DNA of 64,000 nucleotides from Labyrinthula sp. Ha (Eukaryota; Sar; Bigyra; Labyrinthulida; Labyrinthulaceae). The notes beneath the pieces were generated by a model. The model made no database searches, had not been told where the DNA came from, and was given only the letters and a program-made list of their open reading frames with translations. Made by a program: the position numbers and the translations under genes. The stretch is taken from the NCBI GenBank assembly GCA_015227615.1, contig JAALGZ010000015.1, positions 583,001-647,000 of the forward strand, in the 5' to 3' direction. Positions 45,609 through 56,364 of the stretch are shown one piece after another; the first letter of the stretch is position 1; each line of letters opens with the position of its first letter.

Positions 45609-47884
45609 TCGTGAAATTCTTGAAATTGATATATAAAGAACTTCTAAACTATAATAGTGTGCAAAGAATAATGAAGTGTCAATTAAAGGAAGAAGAAGTT
45701 TTTATCCTTATTATTATATAATTTATTTAATACTCTTCAAATTCTAATAAATGACTTGATCTTTGTCAACTTTTCCTTAATGGCAGCTTTGTTCATGTTA
45801 TTTTCCTTTCATATCCCAGGCTTCCAAAGGTTAACAACGCTAAGATGGATAATTTAAAACTTAAGTAAAATCTATTTAAATGGAAATTAAAATGATATAC
45901 CATAAATTTAATGTTTTGCAATATTGTTTCTGGGTATCCATAAGTTTTGAGGACCTGTTTTATGAGTATGGCTTCCTTCTTCAAATGGGGAATCTTAACC
46001 ATTACCTCGTACAACTACTCCCATTTCAACTAAATTTAGAGATTCGTATCTCAGGTTTAATATATTATAAGGTTTCTCTCCCATTCGACCTTTATTTTCC
46101 TTAATTGATACCTCCTTTTCTTGTTTCCTCAGCGTTAATGGTTTTAACAAGCGTACAGCATAAGCACATGACCGATGATATTCTACTGAAAGGGCTTAAT
46201 TAATTGCCAAAAAACTGATTAAAAGTACCTTTAAAATATTTGAAGCATATGAAATAATACTTGCTACAGATATTTGTGGGAAAACCCTATCTAAACAAAG
46301 CGTTAGGTCTATTTTGAACATGGATATGTTCACACATCTTACTATCACCATAGCAGTAGATGCACTACGTTCAACTAATTTTGAAGTTTTTGCAAAGAAA
46401 CACAAAATATTGCTAAATAAATAAATAAAAAGATTAAAATAGATAGATAAATATGATGAGTGATCTTGACATGGTGAAAGTTTTAACCTTGGCAACACTA
46501 AGCTATGGAGCTTAGTATTCTTGCTTAAAAGAAAGTCAACACTATTAGTCTTGAATCAAAGATACTGCAAAATTTCACTATATATATGACCTCAAATTAT
46601 TATACAATAACACAAAACTATAATACATATTAAAATTAGAAGACAACTCTGTGGCAGTGTTTCTTAACCATATGGAGAAGGCAAAAATATTCGGAAATTA
46701 ACTTAAGTGAGCAATAATTATATACCTAGCAAGCATTAGAAACAGAAATAGACAACCTGTCAAGAGCAAAAAAATTATCAAAACCACACTGTCAACACTG
46801 ATTACAAAGTCTGGTGTTACAGTCATCTTCACTTACCCAATTTAAATAACTGAAAGCAATTGTACATCTATCTCCTCTCTCGATACGCGTTTACGTTTAT
46901 TTCACTTTTTCTTCTACATGTAACTCCCATATATTTATCCACTCCCCCTGAACCCATCCTTCATTCACTTTATCAGAATCTAAAATCAGGATTGTGCTTT
47001 GTTTGTGTCCTTGCTAAGTTAATATAAACACCACTGGTAATTATTGTCTCCCAGGACAATTCAGTTTGCTTGTTGAAATAAATTTATTTCGCAAGAGGGA
47101 CTTTCTTTTCATGGATCATGTGCTACAAATGTGGAACGGAGAGAGGAGTTCATCATATCGATCTAACTTCATTGTTTACCAAAATCTAGAGGAGCACATC
47201 TAGTTTCATAACATCTGAATTAGAAGTGCCTCAGTAGTATATTCTATGACCTATTGCTGTTCCTGATCACCAGATGAAACTATTTGGGGTTTTGTATATC
47301 ATGTTTCTTTTCGGTTGCCTTCATGTACGAAGAAAAGACTTCATAGTAAAAGCATTAATATTGACTAAAACGCCAACAGGCTCCATTTAATAAATGATCT
47401 ATCGATACCTTATATTACCATGCCACAGAAAATCAAACCATCACAAGTAATACGAAACGAGGTGATTAAATTAAAAGTTGTTTCTTTTATATCAGGCATG
47501 GTCTTTCATCTGGGGTAAAATTTTTGTGGTTATGCCAAGGGACAAAGGTGTAATCTAGTCCTGCTATGGTTATTCAAAATAAGTCAAGTAAATCCATCTA
47601 TTACTTTTCAATGAAACTTGATGACCAATCCATTGAAACAGGTTTTGTATGAGAAGTCAATTAGGACCGACAAAATCTTGGAGACCTAAGTTCATTACAT
47701 ATATTCCGTTAGGGCTTAATTTTACAGATGCGCCCAAACCTGCTGTGAACAAATGTTTGGAAATTTCTGAAGTGTGAGCTCATCTTACAAAGATATATCT
47801 TGTTCTTATTATAGTAAAATAAATTGTTCATTGGTTTTAATGTGAGACATTACTTGGCTAATTTCACTTCACCAACACTTTAAT
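45609..47884. other. intergenic region
   Basis: About 2.3 kb with no recognised gene. Frames of 73-100 codons near 45793, 45880 and 46196 are AT-driven and lack motifs. A run of TAAA/TAGA repeats lies at about 46412-46452. Confidence 0.5.
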
Positions 47885-48709
47885 CTACTTCGATTCCTTA
47901 GTTCCCAAAGCATACAGCTGATCATTTACCAAATTCACAGATTTTATGGCATCTTTGAAGCAGTTGAGATAACCTTGTGTGGTTGGAAGCTCAATAAGTA
48001 TTTTATCCGCATAAAGGGGGACTTGTTCTTCCAGTCCCGCAAAAACTTCTTTGAAACGTTTTTCCCTATCACCGGAAAGAACAAGTAGTGCCGCTTTGCC
48101 GTTCAAACCTAGATAAAACGTCTCAAAGAAAGTTAAAACTTTCCTGGACGCAAAATCAATAAACCTGAACCTAGATTCTTGAAATCTTGGACCTGATACT
48201 TCCACCGGAATTCTTTCGTTTTTTTGATGTTGAATAAAATCTACTAGAACCTCCAATGTTTTAACAATGTTCATGATTGAAAGACAAGTAGCAGTCGGGA
48301 CTTTTTCTGCTTTGAAAAAGTATTGATCTAGCATTTGTACAGTGCGTCGTGCATTGAAACCATCGGGAATGCGTTTATACTTAAAAATCTCGTCAATGAT
48401 GGCGTTCGGGTCAGTTTCTTCAGAAAAGTGCTGGATCTTGTCCTCTAAGCTTTGTACTTGTTGCTTCCTGTTGATACAAGAGCAAGATATATAATTATGA
48501 TAACCATCTCCCGTTTCGGTACCCCCGATGTCCTTCGCCTCAGTTCCTCCATTCTTATCATTAAGAGTAGTTCCTAGCACACAGTCAAACTTTGTCTTTT
48601 CCTTGGACTGTTTTGGCTGGGAGTGACTAGGCATCTTAATAAACTCTTTGCTCAAGGAGACCATTGAAGACGTTTCACTGCTATTTGAACTTTTTTCTTT
48701 ATTCGTCAT
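47885..48709 (-). CDS. hypothetical protein
   Basis: A 274-residue protein of unknown function. The first 85 residues are serine-, lysine- and threonine-rich and probably disordered (MTNKEKSSNSSETSSM). From about residue 85 it is mostly helical, with SLEDKIQHFSEETDPNAIID, ATCLSIMNIVKTLEVLVDFI and FIDFASRKVLTFFETFYLGL. The spacing PVEVSGPRFQESRFRF faintly recalls the PTPA (phosphatase 2A activator) SRFGN region, but the diagnostic residues are not conserved and I do not make that call. The start is the ATG at 48709, preceded by three near-copies of TAGTTAA. Confidence 0.65.
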   Translation of the reverse strand: MTNKEKSSNSSETSSMVSLSKEFIKMPSHSQPKQSKEKTKFDCVLGTTLNDKNGGTEAKDIGGTETGDGYHNYISCSCINRKQQVQSLEDKIQHFSEETDPNAIIDEIFKYKRIPDGFNARRTVQMLDQYFFKAEKVPTATCLSIMNIVKTLEVLVDFIQHQKNERIPVEVSGPRFQESRFRFIDFASRKVLTFFETFYLGLNGKAALLVLSGDREKRFKEVFAGLEEQVPLYADKILIELPTTQGYLNCFKDAIKSVNLVNDQLYALGTKESK

Positions 48710-49349
48710 TCTTAGTTAATAGTTAATAGTTAAGGTGGGAGTAAGGTACTACATCTGCAAATCCGCCTATGCGTTTATCTTAGGGTCCGATGCCGGTCCG
48801 CCGCTCACTAGGGAAGCTTCCCGTCTCGTACTCCTACTGTCACTTTAACCAACCATATTCGCTACTTCTTTCGGAAATAAATTTAATTGGTCGTAGAGGG
48901 AGAAAAGAAATTAAACAACGGAGATGAATACAAAAAGAACAATTTATTCAGCTAGCTTTCATCAACGCAGTGCGAAGTTCCAATGATGTGTCGTTGATTT
49001 CTAATCTTCGTCTGTATGCTTATTTTGCGACTTGGGCTTACAGCGTTTTGTTCGTGTTCCTTCAACGTCGTGGATTAGCAGTTGGAGATTTTTGGTGTGT
49101 TAGTGGTGTTTGTAGGCGCTGATTTTGAACAATGCCGAGGAGAAGGCCAATGGTTAGGAGTTTGTTGGTGGCAGGATGAAAGTGTGGGATAATCGCTGTG
49201 GGTTTGAGTCTCTCACTGATGTTTAATGGTGGCTTTTTGCGTTCGGATTGTTGGTGAAGGTGGATGTATAGAGGAGTATTCAGTAGAGTTTTGCTGTAGT
49301 TATCGCATCTAATGTTCTTTGAAGACAGACCTAAACAATAAGAATATAT
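48710..49349. other. intergenic region with degenerate coding-like traces
   Basis: This stretch is more GC-rich than the deserts. On the minus strand at about 49080-49200 a short run resembles the start of a HECT-type ubiquitin-ligase fold (KLLTIGLLLGIVQNQRL), but nothing around it supports a gene. TAGTTAA is repeated at 48716-48734. It may be decayed coding sequence or leader DNA. Confidence 0.35.
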
Positions 49350-49607
49350 TTACTTTTGTTGTATGTTGTAGCGAATCTGGAAGGTTAAAGAGAAGCTCGC
49401 TCTTTCGAGGTATTCCGCTCCTTTGCTACCAACTTCCTGTATTGCAAGGACGTTTGTATCGGCAGTTAGGGCATATTCCTCGATAGACCTGAGCTTGTAG
49501 GAGGTGAGACGGTCAACATTCACAGAGACAATTGAAATTGTTCTGGAATCTTGCGCTTCATTGACTGGTGACTGTCTTTCGACTGCCTGAGTGTTGCCGG
49601 TACTCAT
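49350..49607 (-). pseudogene. fragment of an endonuclease/exonuclease/phosphatase-type ORF, possibly LINE-derived
   Basis: An 85-residue frame whose middle, ISIVSVNVDRL followed by KLRSIEEYALTADTNVLAIQEVG, matches the first two strands of the EEP (AP-endonuclease-like) fold. That includes the Asn of the VN strand and the catalytic Glu of QE. The rest of the fold, with the later HD and DH motifs, is missing, so this is a truncated remnant or a first exon. The same start is common to non-LTR retrotransposon endonucleases. The ATG at 49607 follows an in-frame region with no earlier ATG. It sits 158 bases from the copia insertion. An exact ATGACGTGGCA lies 106 bases upstream of that ATG. Confidence 0.5.
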
Positions 49608-49713
49608 AACGGTTTCTTTGTTTCCAAATTTTCCGTTTCCCAAAAACTTTCGTCATTCTTAACGGTTTGCTATTATTCACTTTGTTCTCATGGGAATATC
49701 AATAACTCATGTG

Positions 49714-49724
49714 ATGACGTGGCA
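49714..49724 (+). promoter_or_regulatory. ATGACGTGGCA element near the copia insertion
   Basis: The third exact copy of the 11-mer, 37 bases left of the copia target duplication and upstream of the minus-strand endonuclease-like fragment. The same orientation relative to the gene is kept. Confidence 0.45.
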
Positions 49725-49765
49725 CAGAGTAACCGTATTTAGTTCGGAATATTCTTGCGTGTACT

Positions 49766-49875
49766 TGTTGTTGTTGCTAGTGACTAACTTGTAGTCTTCA
49801 GTACTTTTGGCTGTTTAGGACAAAGCAACTAACTAACTAAAATTTTCTCTAGAAAACCAAAGACTTACTACAACA
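49766..49875 (+). repeat. left LTR of copia element
   Basis: 110 bp, beginning TGTTGTTGTTGCTAG and ending CTACAACA. Six substitutions and no indels relative to the right copy. It is unusually short for a copia LTR. No primer-binding site matching a tRNA I know was recognised just inside it. Confidence 0.95.
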
Positions 49876-52800
49876 GGTTAAGAGCCTAAACGAAACGCAG
49901 AAATACATGGAACTGTCTCAAAAAGTTGAACTACCGTCAAGACTCATAGACGCCAAGAATTACGCCACGTGGGCGAAGAAGATGAAGCTGCACTTTAGTC
50001 GCACGGCAACTTGGGGGATTGTGACTGGTACCAGAACTGTACCAGATCCCAAAGAGTTTGAAAAGTTTGAGAGGCAGGCAGCTGGAGCGTTTAGTGACCT
50101 AGTAAGGTGTGTTGGGGGAGATTTAGAAGATCTTTGTTTAATGTTTGAAAGTTTTCAAGAGGCTTGGAAAGAACTTCAGTTGGTTTGTGCAACTTCCGAG
50201 GATGTGAAACTGCAAGAAGCTGAGCGTGAGTTAGAGCAACTTGAGGCTGGACCAGATGTTCTTCTGACAGTAACCAAATTTAAGGTTGCTGTGAAGAAAC
50301 TGAAGCAGGCAGGGGGGAGTGTTTCGAACTCTCAACAGGCTTTGAAGTTGTTTTCCTTGCTACCAGCAGAGTTTAATGAACTAATGTTGAACATTCGTAC
50401 AGAAAAGATGTTCAGGAGTGATGACAATTCTTACGACATGGAAAAAACTCTAGTTAAAGTGATGCAAAGAGCTACTGTTTTGAGTAGTCTACGTGACACT
50501 AGAGCTGTGCTGAAGGCGCACGTTACAAGTGCTGCTCCAGCTAAGCAAAGCATTAAGAAGAAAAAGTGCCCGATTTGTAACAAGGAAGGTCATCTCAAGT
50601 TTAGATGTCCATGTTGCTGGAACTGTAAGAAAACTGGCCACAAAAGTTTCGACTGCCCTAACAAGAAAAAAGAACAAGTGAAGAAGGTTTGTTCCACCAA
50701 GGAAACGGTTGATCTTAGTGGGTTAGGTCTATACGAAAAAAGAGAGATTTGCTTAATTGGAGCTCATGGTGGTACTCAGAAGTCAAATGAAATCCATTTT
50801 TGCTTAGATTCTGGTGCTAGTCTTCATGTGTGCTCAAGACAAGAGCTACTGACAAACTTAAGACGCCTTAAAGAACCTTTAGTTGTTGAGACGTTGTCAG
50901 GATTTGTTCTTGTAAATTACATTGGAGACTTTGTAGGATTAACAGAAACTGGATTGAGTGTAAGACTTACAAATGTTACTTTTGATGAGAACTTAAATCA
51001 AAACATGATTGTTTCTACAGGCTTGTTAGCAGACAAGGATTGGTCCACTAAGTTTGTGAAGGATCGAGCTGAGATTGTTGATGAAACAAAAACCCATAAG
51101 TTGGTTGCTAAAAGAGGTCAAAACGAGCTGTACTGGTTGTGATTTACAGTCAAAACTAATGTTGTGAAGCTAGGCTCGACACCTGACGCAACCATGGAGT
51201 GGCATCGTAAGCTTGGACATCCATCTTACCAGACAATGATGGAGATGTAGAAGCATGGATTGGTTGATGGACTTCAAAAAGAAAGGTTCAAGAAATGGAA
51301 CCAATGCTTAGAGTGTGACTTAGGAAAGTTGTCAGAAAAGATGACCCCTGGTACGACAAAAGTGCACAAGTTCAAAGCAACTAGAAGATTTGAAAAAGTT
51401 CATGCAGATCTTGTTGGGCCGTTGCCAACCGGTAAAGGTGGGTTTAGATTCATGCTAACTCTTGTTGATGACTACACTAAGTACAAGTGGACGTTTTGCA
51501 TTTGCAAGAAATCACAAGTAACCGAGGTGATTAAAGCTTGGTTAAAGAGGATGAACAATTTGACATCTAGGAAGCTGATCAACTTTAAGACGGATCAAGG
51601 AAATGAGTTTGTTAACTCATCACTGAAGGAAGAATTTGAGAACCTGGGAGTAGTTCATGATGTGTCGCCAAAGTACCATCCCTCGATGAATGGGACAGTG
51701 GAACGTTGGAATCGCACATTGCAGGATGGCTACAAAGTGCTACTCATTGACTCTGGATTGACTGCTGATTACTGGCCTTACGCTGCTAAATGTTTTACTT
51801 ACTTGCACAACAGACAATTTTCTCGTGTAACTCCGGAAGCGAAGACTCCTTTTGAGTTAATGTACCTACGAAAACCTCAAGTTGATCATCTCTTTGAGTT
51901 TGGAAGATTGGGTGCAGCTAGATCTGGAAAACAGCAGAAGAAAGGTAAATGAAAGGAAGAAAGGCAATCTTCTTGGGTTACAAGGGCAGGGAGTACTTGG
52001 TCTACTGGCTAGGTACTAAGAAAGTAGGAACTGCACGGTCTGGTCGGTTTTTCAAACGGGTCATCGAAAATGAAGCAGTTTCAGGAAAAACGCATACGGA
52101 ATTTAGCTTAATTGAGCCAAATGATGTGGATGCCGAGACTGATACACCTCAAGAAGAAGAGGAAAGTGAACCACGCCAACCAACTAATGAATCAACGCCT
52201 CAGAGTGTGCCAATTGGGCCAAAATGGTCAGAAATTGATGCAGGTAACGTAGTTGAAGGGAAACGGGTTCGCAATGCTGTTGGATTTACTGCTAAGGCTC
52301 TTGAACTACTTCCTCCTAAAAATTTTGCGCAAATCACTGGAAGAAAAGACGCAACTGAATGGTTAAAAGCGTACAACCAAGAAGTTGAAAGTTTGGAAGG
52401 CATTGGCGAGTTTGATGTTGTCCAGTTGCGAGATGTTCCTGTCGGTGTGAAGCCATTGCCATTGAAAGAGCTGTTCACCATCAAAGACAGTGGGAGAAAG
52501 AAAGTTAGACTTGCAGTAAGAGGTGATCTAGAGAAACCTACTGATGATGAAGACAACTACGCCCCAACAGGTCGTTTTGAGATTGTAAGGTTGTTGATCT
52601 CAGTTGCTGCATCGAAGGGTTGGAGGATCAGAAGTTTGGACGTGAAAAATGCTTACCTCTACGGAAAGTCTGAGAAAGAGGTTTACTTAAGACTCCCTGC
52701 TGGACATCCTAAGAACGATGGCAGCAACTGTTGGAGAACTACATCCTCAATCTACGGCCTTCGAAGTTCACCTAGGAATTGGAATGTTTGCATTGATGAG

Positions 52801-53852
52801 TTTCTAAAAAAACTTGGGTTTGTCAATTGCCCTGTAGATCCATGTCTGTACAAGCGAAACAAAATGTTTTTGTGTTTGTTTGTGGATGACATCCTACACA
52901 TTGGAAAGAGTAATGTGGAGTTGGATGAGTTTGAGCAACAGGTGGAACAAAGATTTGAGGTAAGAAAAGAGCTCAATCCAAGGATGTTTCTTGGACTCGA
53001 GTTGAACTACACTAGAGCTGGCATTCATGTTCATCAACGAATGAAGATTGAGAAAGCTGAAGCGGTAGTTGATCTTGAGAAGAGGAGTGTTAACGTACCA
53101 CTACAAGAGAATCTTAAGTTAGAGAATGCATCAGGTAAACCACTAGAAGATCTTAGACCTTTTCAATCTGTTCTAGGAAGTTTGTTGCACATTGCTTTAG
53201 GAACTAGACCTGACATTTGTTTTGCTGTTCATGCAATGAGTAGAAGAACTTCATGTGCTACGACGACTGATTTGAAGCTGGTTAGACGTGTGATGAAGTA
53301 CTTGGTAGACACAAAGAACTTGAGTCTGTGTTACAAAACCAATAGTAAGGACGCTCTAAAGCTTGAAATGGAGGTTGATGCATCATTTGCAATGGGACCT
53401 AAGAAGAAATCAGTTTACGGCTACGTGATCAAGGTTAACAATGCACCCATTTTGTACAGATCTAAGTTGGAACCGTTAACAGCAATGTCATCTACGGAGG
53501 CAGAGTACATTGGAATTGCAGAAGCTACCAAACCACTCAGGTACATCGCTAATGTTCTAGAGTTTCTTGGGTTGGAGTACACGAAGCCAATCAATGTTTA
53601 CAATGACAACATGGGAGCAATCTTAATTGGAAGCTCCAAAGGAAGTCTTGACAGAACCAAGCACATTGAGTTAAAGTTTCATGTTGTGCAAGAGTTGATT
53701 AACATGGGAAAGATTAATCTTAGTTACAAAAACACTAATGAGTTGCAGGCCGACATGTTCACAAAAGCATTGGGATTTTCGAAGTTAAAGATTCACAGAG
53801 ATGCTTTAATGAAGACATGTGCTAAAAAGAACAGTACAGAAGAAGAAGAGGA

Positions 53853-53962
53853 TGTTGTTGTTGCTAGTGAGTAACTTGTAGTCTTCAGTACTATTGGCTG
53901 TTTAGGACAGAGCAACTAACTAACTAAGAATTTCTCTAGAAAACAAAAGACTTACTACAACA
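53853..53962 (+). repeat. right LTR of copia element
   Basis: 110 bp, same boundaries as the left LTR, followed directly by the target duplication GTACT. The last coding frame of the element runs into this LTR. Confidence 0.95.
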
Positions 53963-54218
53963 GTACTCCAGGATTACTCAACCATAAGATATCTTTTATA
54001 CCAAATTCTTCTTTGAACCTTTTTGCATATTCTTATATGATAAATACAGCAAAAATAGCTCTTCTTGAGTTTTTTCAAACAAGAAGCTCTTAGTGAACGC
54101 AGTTGTAGGTGTTGTTCATGTAGAGTTAAGCCTTAGTGCTGCAAAGTGAATGTACTGGTTCGAGAATTTTTGCTCAACCATTCTATGACTTAATAAAACC
54201 AAGATCACATTCCACAGT

Positions 54219-55525
54219 TTATGCAACCTGAATTTCTAGGGCTGCATGCAGTCCAATGCCTTCGAAGATTATTTTCCCTGAGCTTTTCTGCTTTACAATC
54301 ACTTGTATCTGGGCATCCAACATTTCCTCGATATATTCTCTCATCGCAAATTCTCCATTGACAACTTTTGGTGCCCAAAATAAACTCACTTTATCTTCAT
54401 CTCTACTTCCAAATGCTGTCAGTGTTATCTTGTACTGTCCATCCTCAATCTCAACAGAGGCTTCGTTTGCCTGTTTCAAACCTTTTAGTCCAGCAACATT
54501 TAGCAACGTTAGTTTTGCACCCGTGAAAGAGCCAAATCTGTATGTCTTGTCTTTCGCATTATCATAAACAAATCCTGTAAACCCAAGGAAGGAAAAAAGT
54601 TCTTGTTTTTTATTCGGGATAGGAACTGATGCAAATGAGAGGAACACTGAGCTTCCAGGATTTGTCATAAAATGATTGCTTTGCAGCCACACATAATCTT
54701 CAGGAAACTCGCCTAAAGTAATACCATAAAATAAAATTTACTTCCATAGTCACCTTCAATATACGCTTTGCCATTAGTAAAATCTATATTCTTCACTTCT
54801 TCGCCAAACTTATAACTGAGTTCTCCTGTGATTACTGCGTCTTTAGAAACAACTTTATGCACACATTGCATTCCAAACAAAGCGTCTATGTATGTGAAAA
54901 AGCCAATTGCATTCGGAGCAAGTAAACCTCCAGTATATCTTTTAGAATCTTTAAAAGAAATAGAGCCATTTATAAATGCATCCTCTTGCTGTAAAGAGAG
55001 TTTAAACCCATCTTGAGAAAACTCATTTTGCAAGAACTTTATGTAAAAATTATCTTCTGAGGAATTAGAATTTTGTGTAACCATTTCGTTCTCTATATCT
55101 TGGAATGGAAAAATAAATCTATGCACTTTTTTGAATATGATTTTATCGTCTTCATCTAATAGGGTTAATGAGGACATGACAAAGGTGTGATCATTTAAGA
55201 GGTTTTGATGACCTTCGAAGAAGAACCCTGGAATGAAAACTGCTGTTGCTCTCCCATCAGATGAAACCAATTTATAATACCAGCCTTCAAAAAAGTTTGA
55301 TGAGTCCTTCTCAAAGTATTTAGTAAAGTGGATTCCATTGTTGACAATCTTTAAAGGGTTGACTGGTGCAAAAGGGGTAAAATAAGTATCTAGCCAATAC
55401 TCCATCTGATCCAAATACTTTGCTATCACTACATCGATTTCAGAGCTATAAAAAGGAAGTATTCGAAATGCTATATAAGGAAAGAAAAACAAGATCCATG
55501 TTGCCAAAAAGAAGAATATTTTCAT
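54219..55525 (-). CDS. tocopherol-cyclase-like protein (2 exons)
   Basis: Exons 55525-54742 and 54712-54219, with a 29-nt GT-AG intron (54713-54741), encode 425 residues. The joined sequence reads YIEGDYGSEFPEDYVWLQSN, matching the family hallmark Y-x-E-x-D-[WY]-G-x-x-FP...W-x-QSN, so the splice is well supported. Upstream FFEGWYYKLVS and FIPGFFFEG, and the end FEGIGLHAALEI, are also family features. The plant and cyanobacterial enzymes close the chromanol ring of vitamin E. Similar proteins in non-photosynthetic organisms have unknown substrates, so the family call is safer than the reaction. The first 25 residues (KIFFFLATWILFFFPYIAF) are hydrophobic: a signal peptide or membrane anchor. 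The start is the ATG at 55525; the frame upstream has no ATG. It is divergent from the next gene, with 99 bases between. Confidence 0.88.
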
Positions 55526-55624
55526 AATAATCTTGACAAATAATTTGTCCAATCATACTCTTTCTAGTGCAGATGCTATCCAATAGAATTAGCGAAGTTT
55601 ATATCTGTTAAAAAGTGAAGAACG

Positions 55625-55990
55625 ATGGACAAAAGCAACTCGAAAACAGGTGTGTTTCTTGTTGAAGCAGTGTCTGATATATCTAAGCCTCAAATTAAAA
55701 ATGACTTGGAAGACACTGATCCCACTAATAAGAACAAATTTAGCAGGAGCAGGCAGCAAATACGGTACATTCTTAGTGAGAATGGGGATAAAATAGAGTC
55801 CTTTGTTGCCTTTGAGTACACTCCACTGCCAATAAAAGTTAAAGAGGAAGATATATTATATGTGCGCAATGCTGAGATTAAGAATGGGTTGCTCCTGTTA
55901 ACACAAACAAATGTGGTTAAAGCATCTGAGAAAGATCCTATTTGCAAGAGACTTCGAGAAAAATCAAATGAAATCATTGAAATTTTATAG
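55625..55990 (+). CDS. small RMI1/TDRD3-type OB-fold-like protein
   Basis: A 121-residue protein. The segment FVAFEYTPLP, then EEDILYVRNAEIKNGLLLLTQTNVV (about residues 62-98) resembles the DUF1767/RMI1 N-terminal OB-fold. In that fold EYxPIP, a strand, G[IV]LLLTPxNV and a following helix occur in this order. RMI1 and TDRD3 bring topoisomerase III partners to DNA or RNA. The N-terminal 50 residues are polar and the C-terminal helix (KRLREKSNEIIEIL) ends the chain. At 121 residues it is far shorter than RMI1, so it could be a minimal OB protein or a fragment. The start at 55625 follows a 99-base divergent promoter shared with the tocopherol-cyclase-like gene. Confidence 0.55.
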   Translation: MDKSNSKTGVFLVEAVSDISKPQIKNDLEDTDPTNKNKFSRSRQQIRYILSENGDKIESFVAFEYTPLPIKVKEEDILYVRNAEIKNGLLLLTQTNVVKASEKDPICKRLREKSNEIIEIL

Positions 55991-56013
55991 TACGTTTAAA
56001 CCTGCAGTAAAAG

Positions 56014-56307
56014 ATGAAGAAAAAAAATAAAGATGTGCAGGCCTCCTTGAAAAATGCTTCTACTTTAATAAAGAAAGAGAAACTAATGCGAAGAAGTTGG
56101 GGATATAAGTGGGGTCCAGTGTTTCAACCGAAAACACCTAATTTCTTTCACCTTGAAGAGGCAATCAAACGCAAACAGAAAGAAAAGCTCGAGTCAGAAC
56201 AAGCTGTGAAACGTATAAGCTGTAAAAAAACAGAGTCACTAGAAACGTGGAGCTATATTTCGCAACACAACAAGAAACGGGCAATAGATCTTTTTCCTGC
56301 ATTTTAA
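56014..56307 (+). CDS. small lysine-rich hypothetical protein
   Basis: A 97-residue protein that I do not recognise, strongly basic with several lysine clusters (KKKNKD, KKEKLMRRS, KRKQKEKLE). The middle, RRSWGYKWGPVFQPKTPNFF, is the only stretch with aromatic character. It begins 23 bases after the stop of the preceding gene on the same strand, which is tight for eukaryotic genes. I looked for a 25-35-nt intron that would join the two frames and found none with acceptable GT and AG. It ends 57 bases before the convergent endonuclease stop. Confidence 0.5.
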   Translation: MKKKNKDVQASLKNASTLIKKEKLMRRSWGYKWGPVFQPKTPNFFHLEEAIKRKQKEKLESEQAVKRISCKKTESLETWSYISQHNKKRAIDLFPAF

Positions 56308-56364
56308 GCTTTAAGGCTTTCACAGGTGGTCATGTTCATATAGATATTGTTTACAAAAAGATAT

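Larger units (their letters stand above)
49766..53962 (+). mobile_element. Ty1/copia LTR retrotransposon, nearly complete but broken
   Basis: A 4197-bp element between two 110-bp LTRs with TG...CA ends, flanked by the 5-bp duplication GTACT (49761-49765 and 53963-53967). Parts in order: gag with two CCHC zinc knuckles (about 49907-50680), aspartic protease with DSGA (about 50810), integrase with the HHCC and DDE regions (about 51190-51900), reverse transcriptase with FVDDIL (about 52370-53300) and RNase H (about 53360-53810). Integrase before reverse transcriptase defines copia. A purine-rich tract (about 53837-53852) abuts the right LTR. The LTRs match at 104 of 110 positions, so the insertion is moderately old by eukaryotic standards. 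There are about three coding breaks; the copy is not intact. Confidence 0.95.

Noticed and set aside
47885-48709. Assigning the unknown protein to PTPA (phosphatase 2A activator)
   Set aside because: Only a loose PRF...FRF spacing agrees; the diagnostic SRFGN and GTGHE motifs are absent.
49080-49200. Weak HECT ubiquitin-ligase resemblance on the minus strand (KLLTIGLLLGIVQNQRL)
   Set aside because: A single short hydrophobic match with no catalytic cysteine region or continuing frame.
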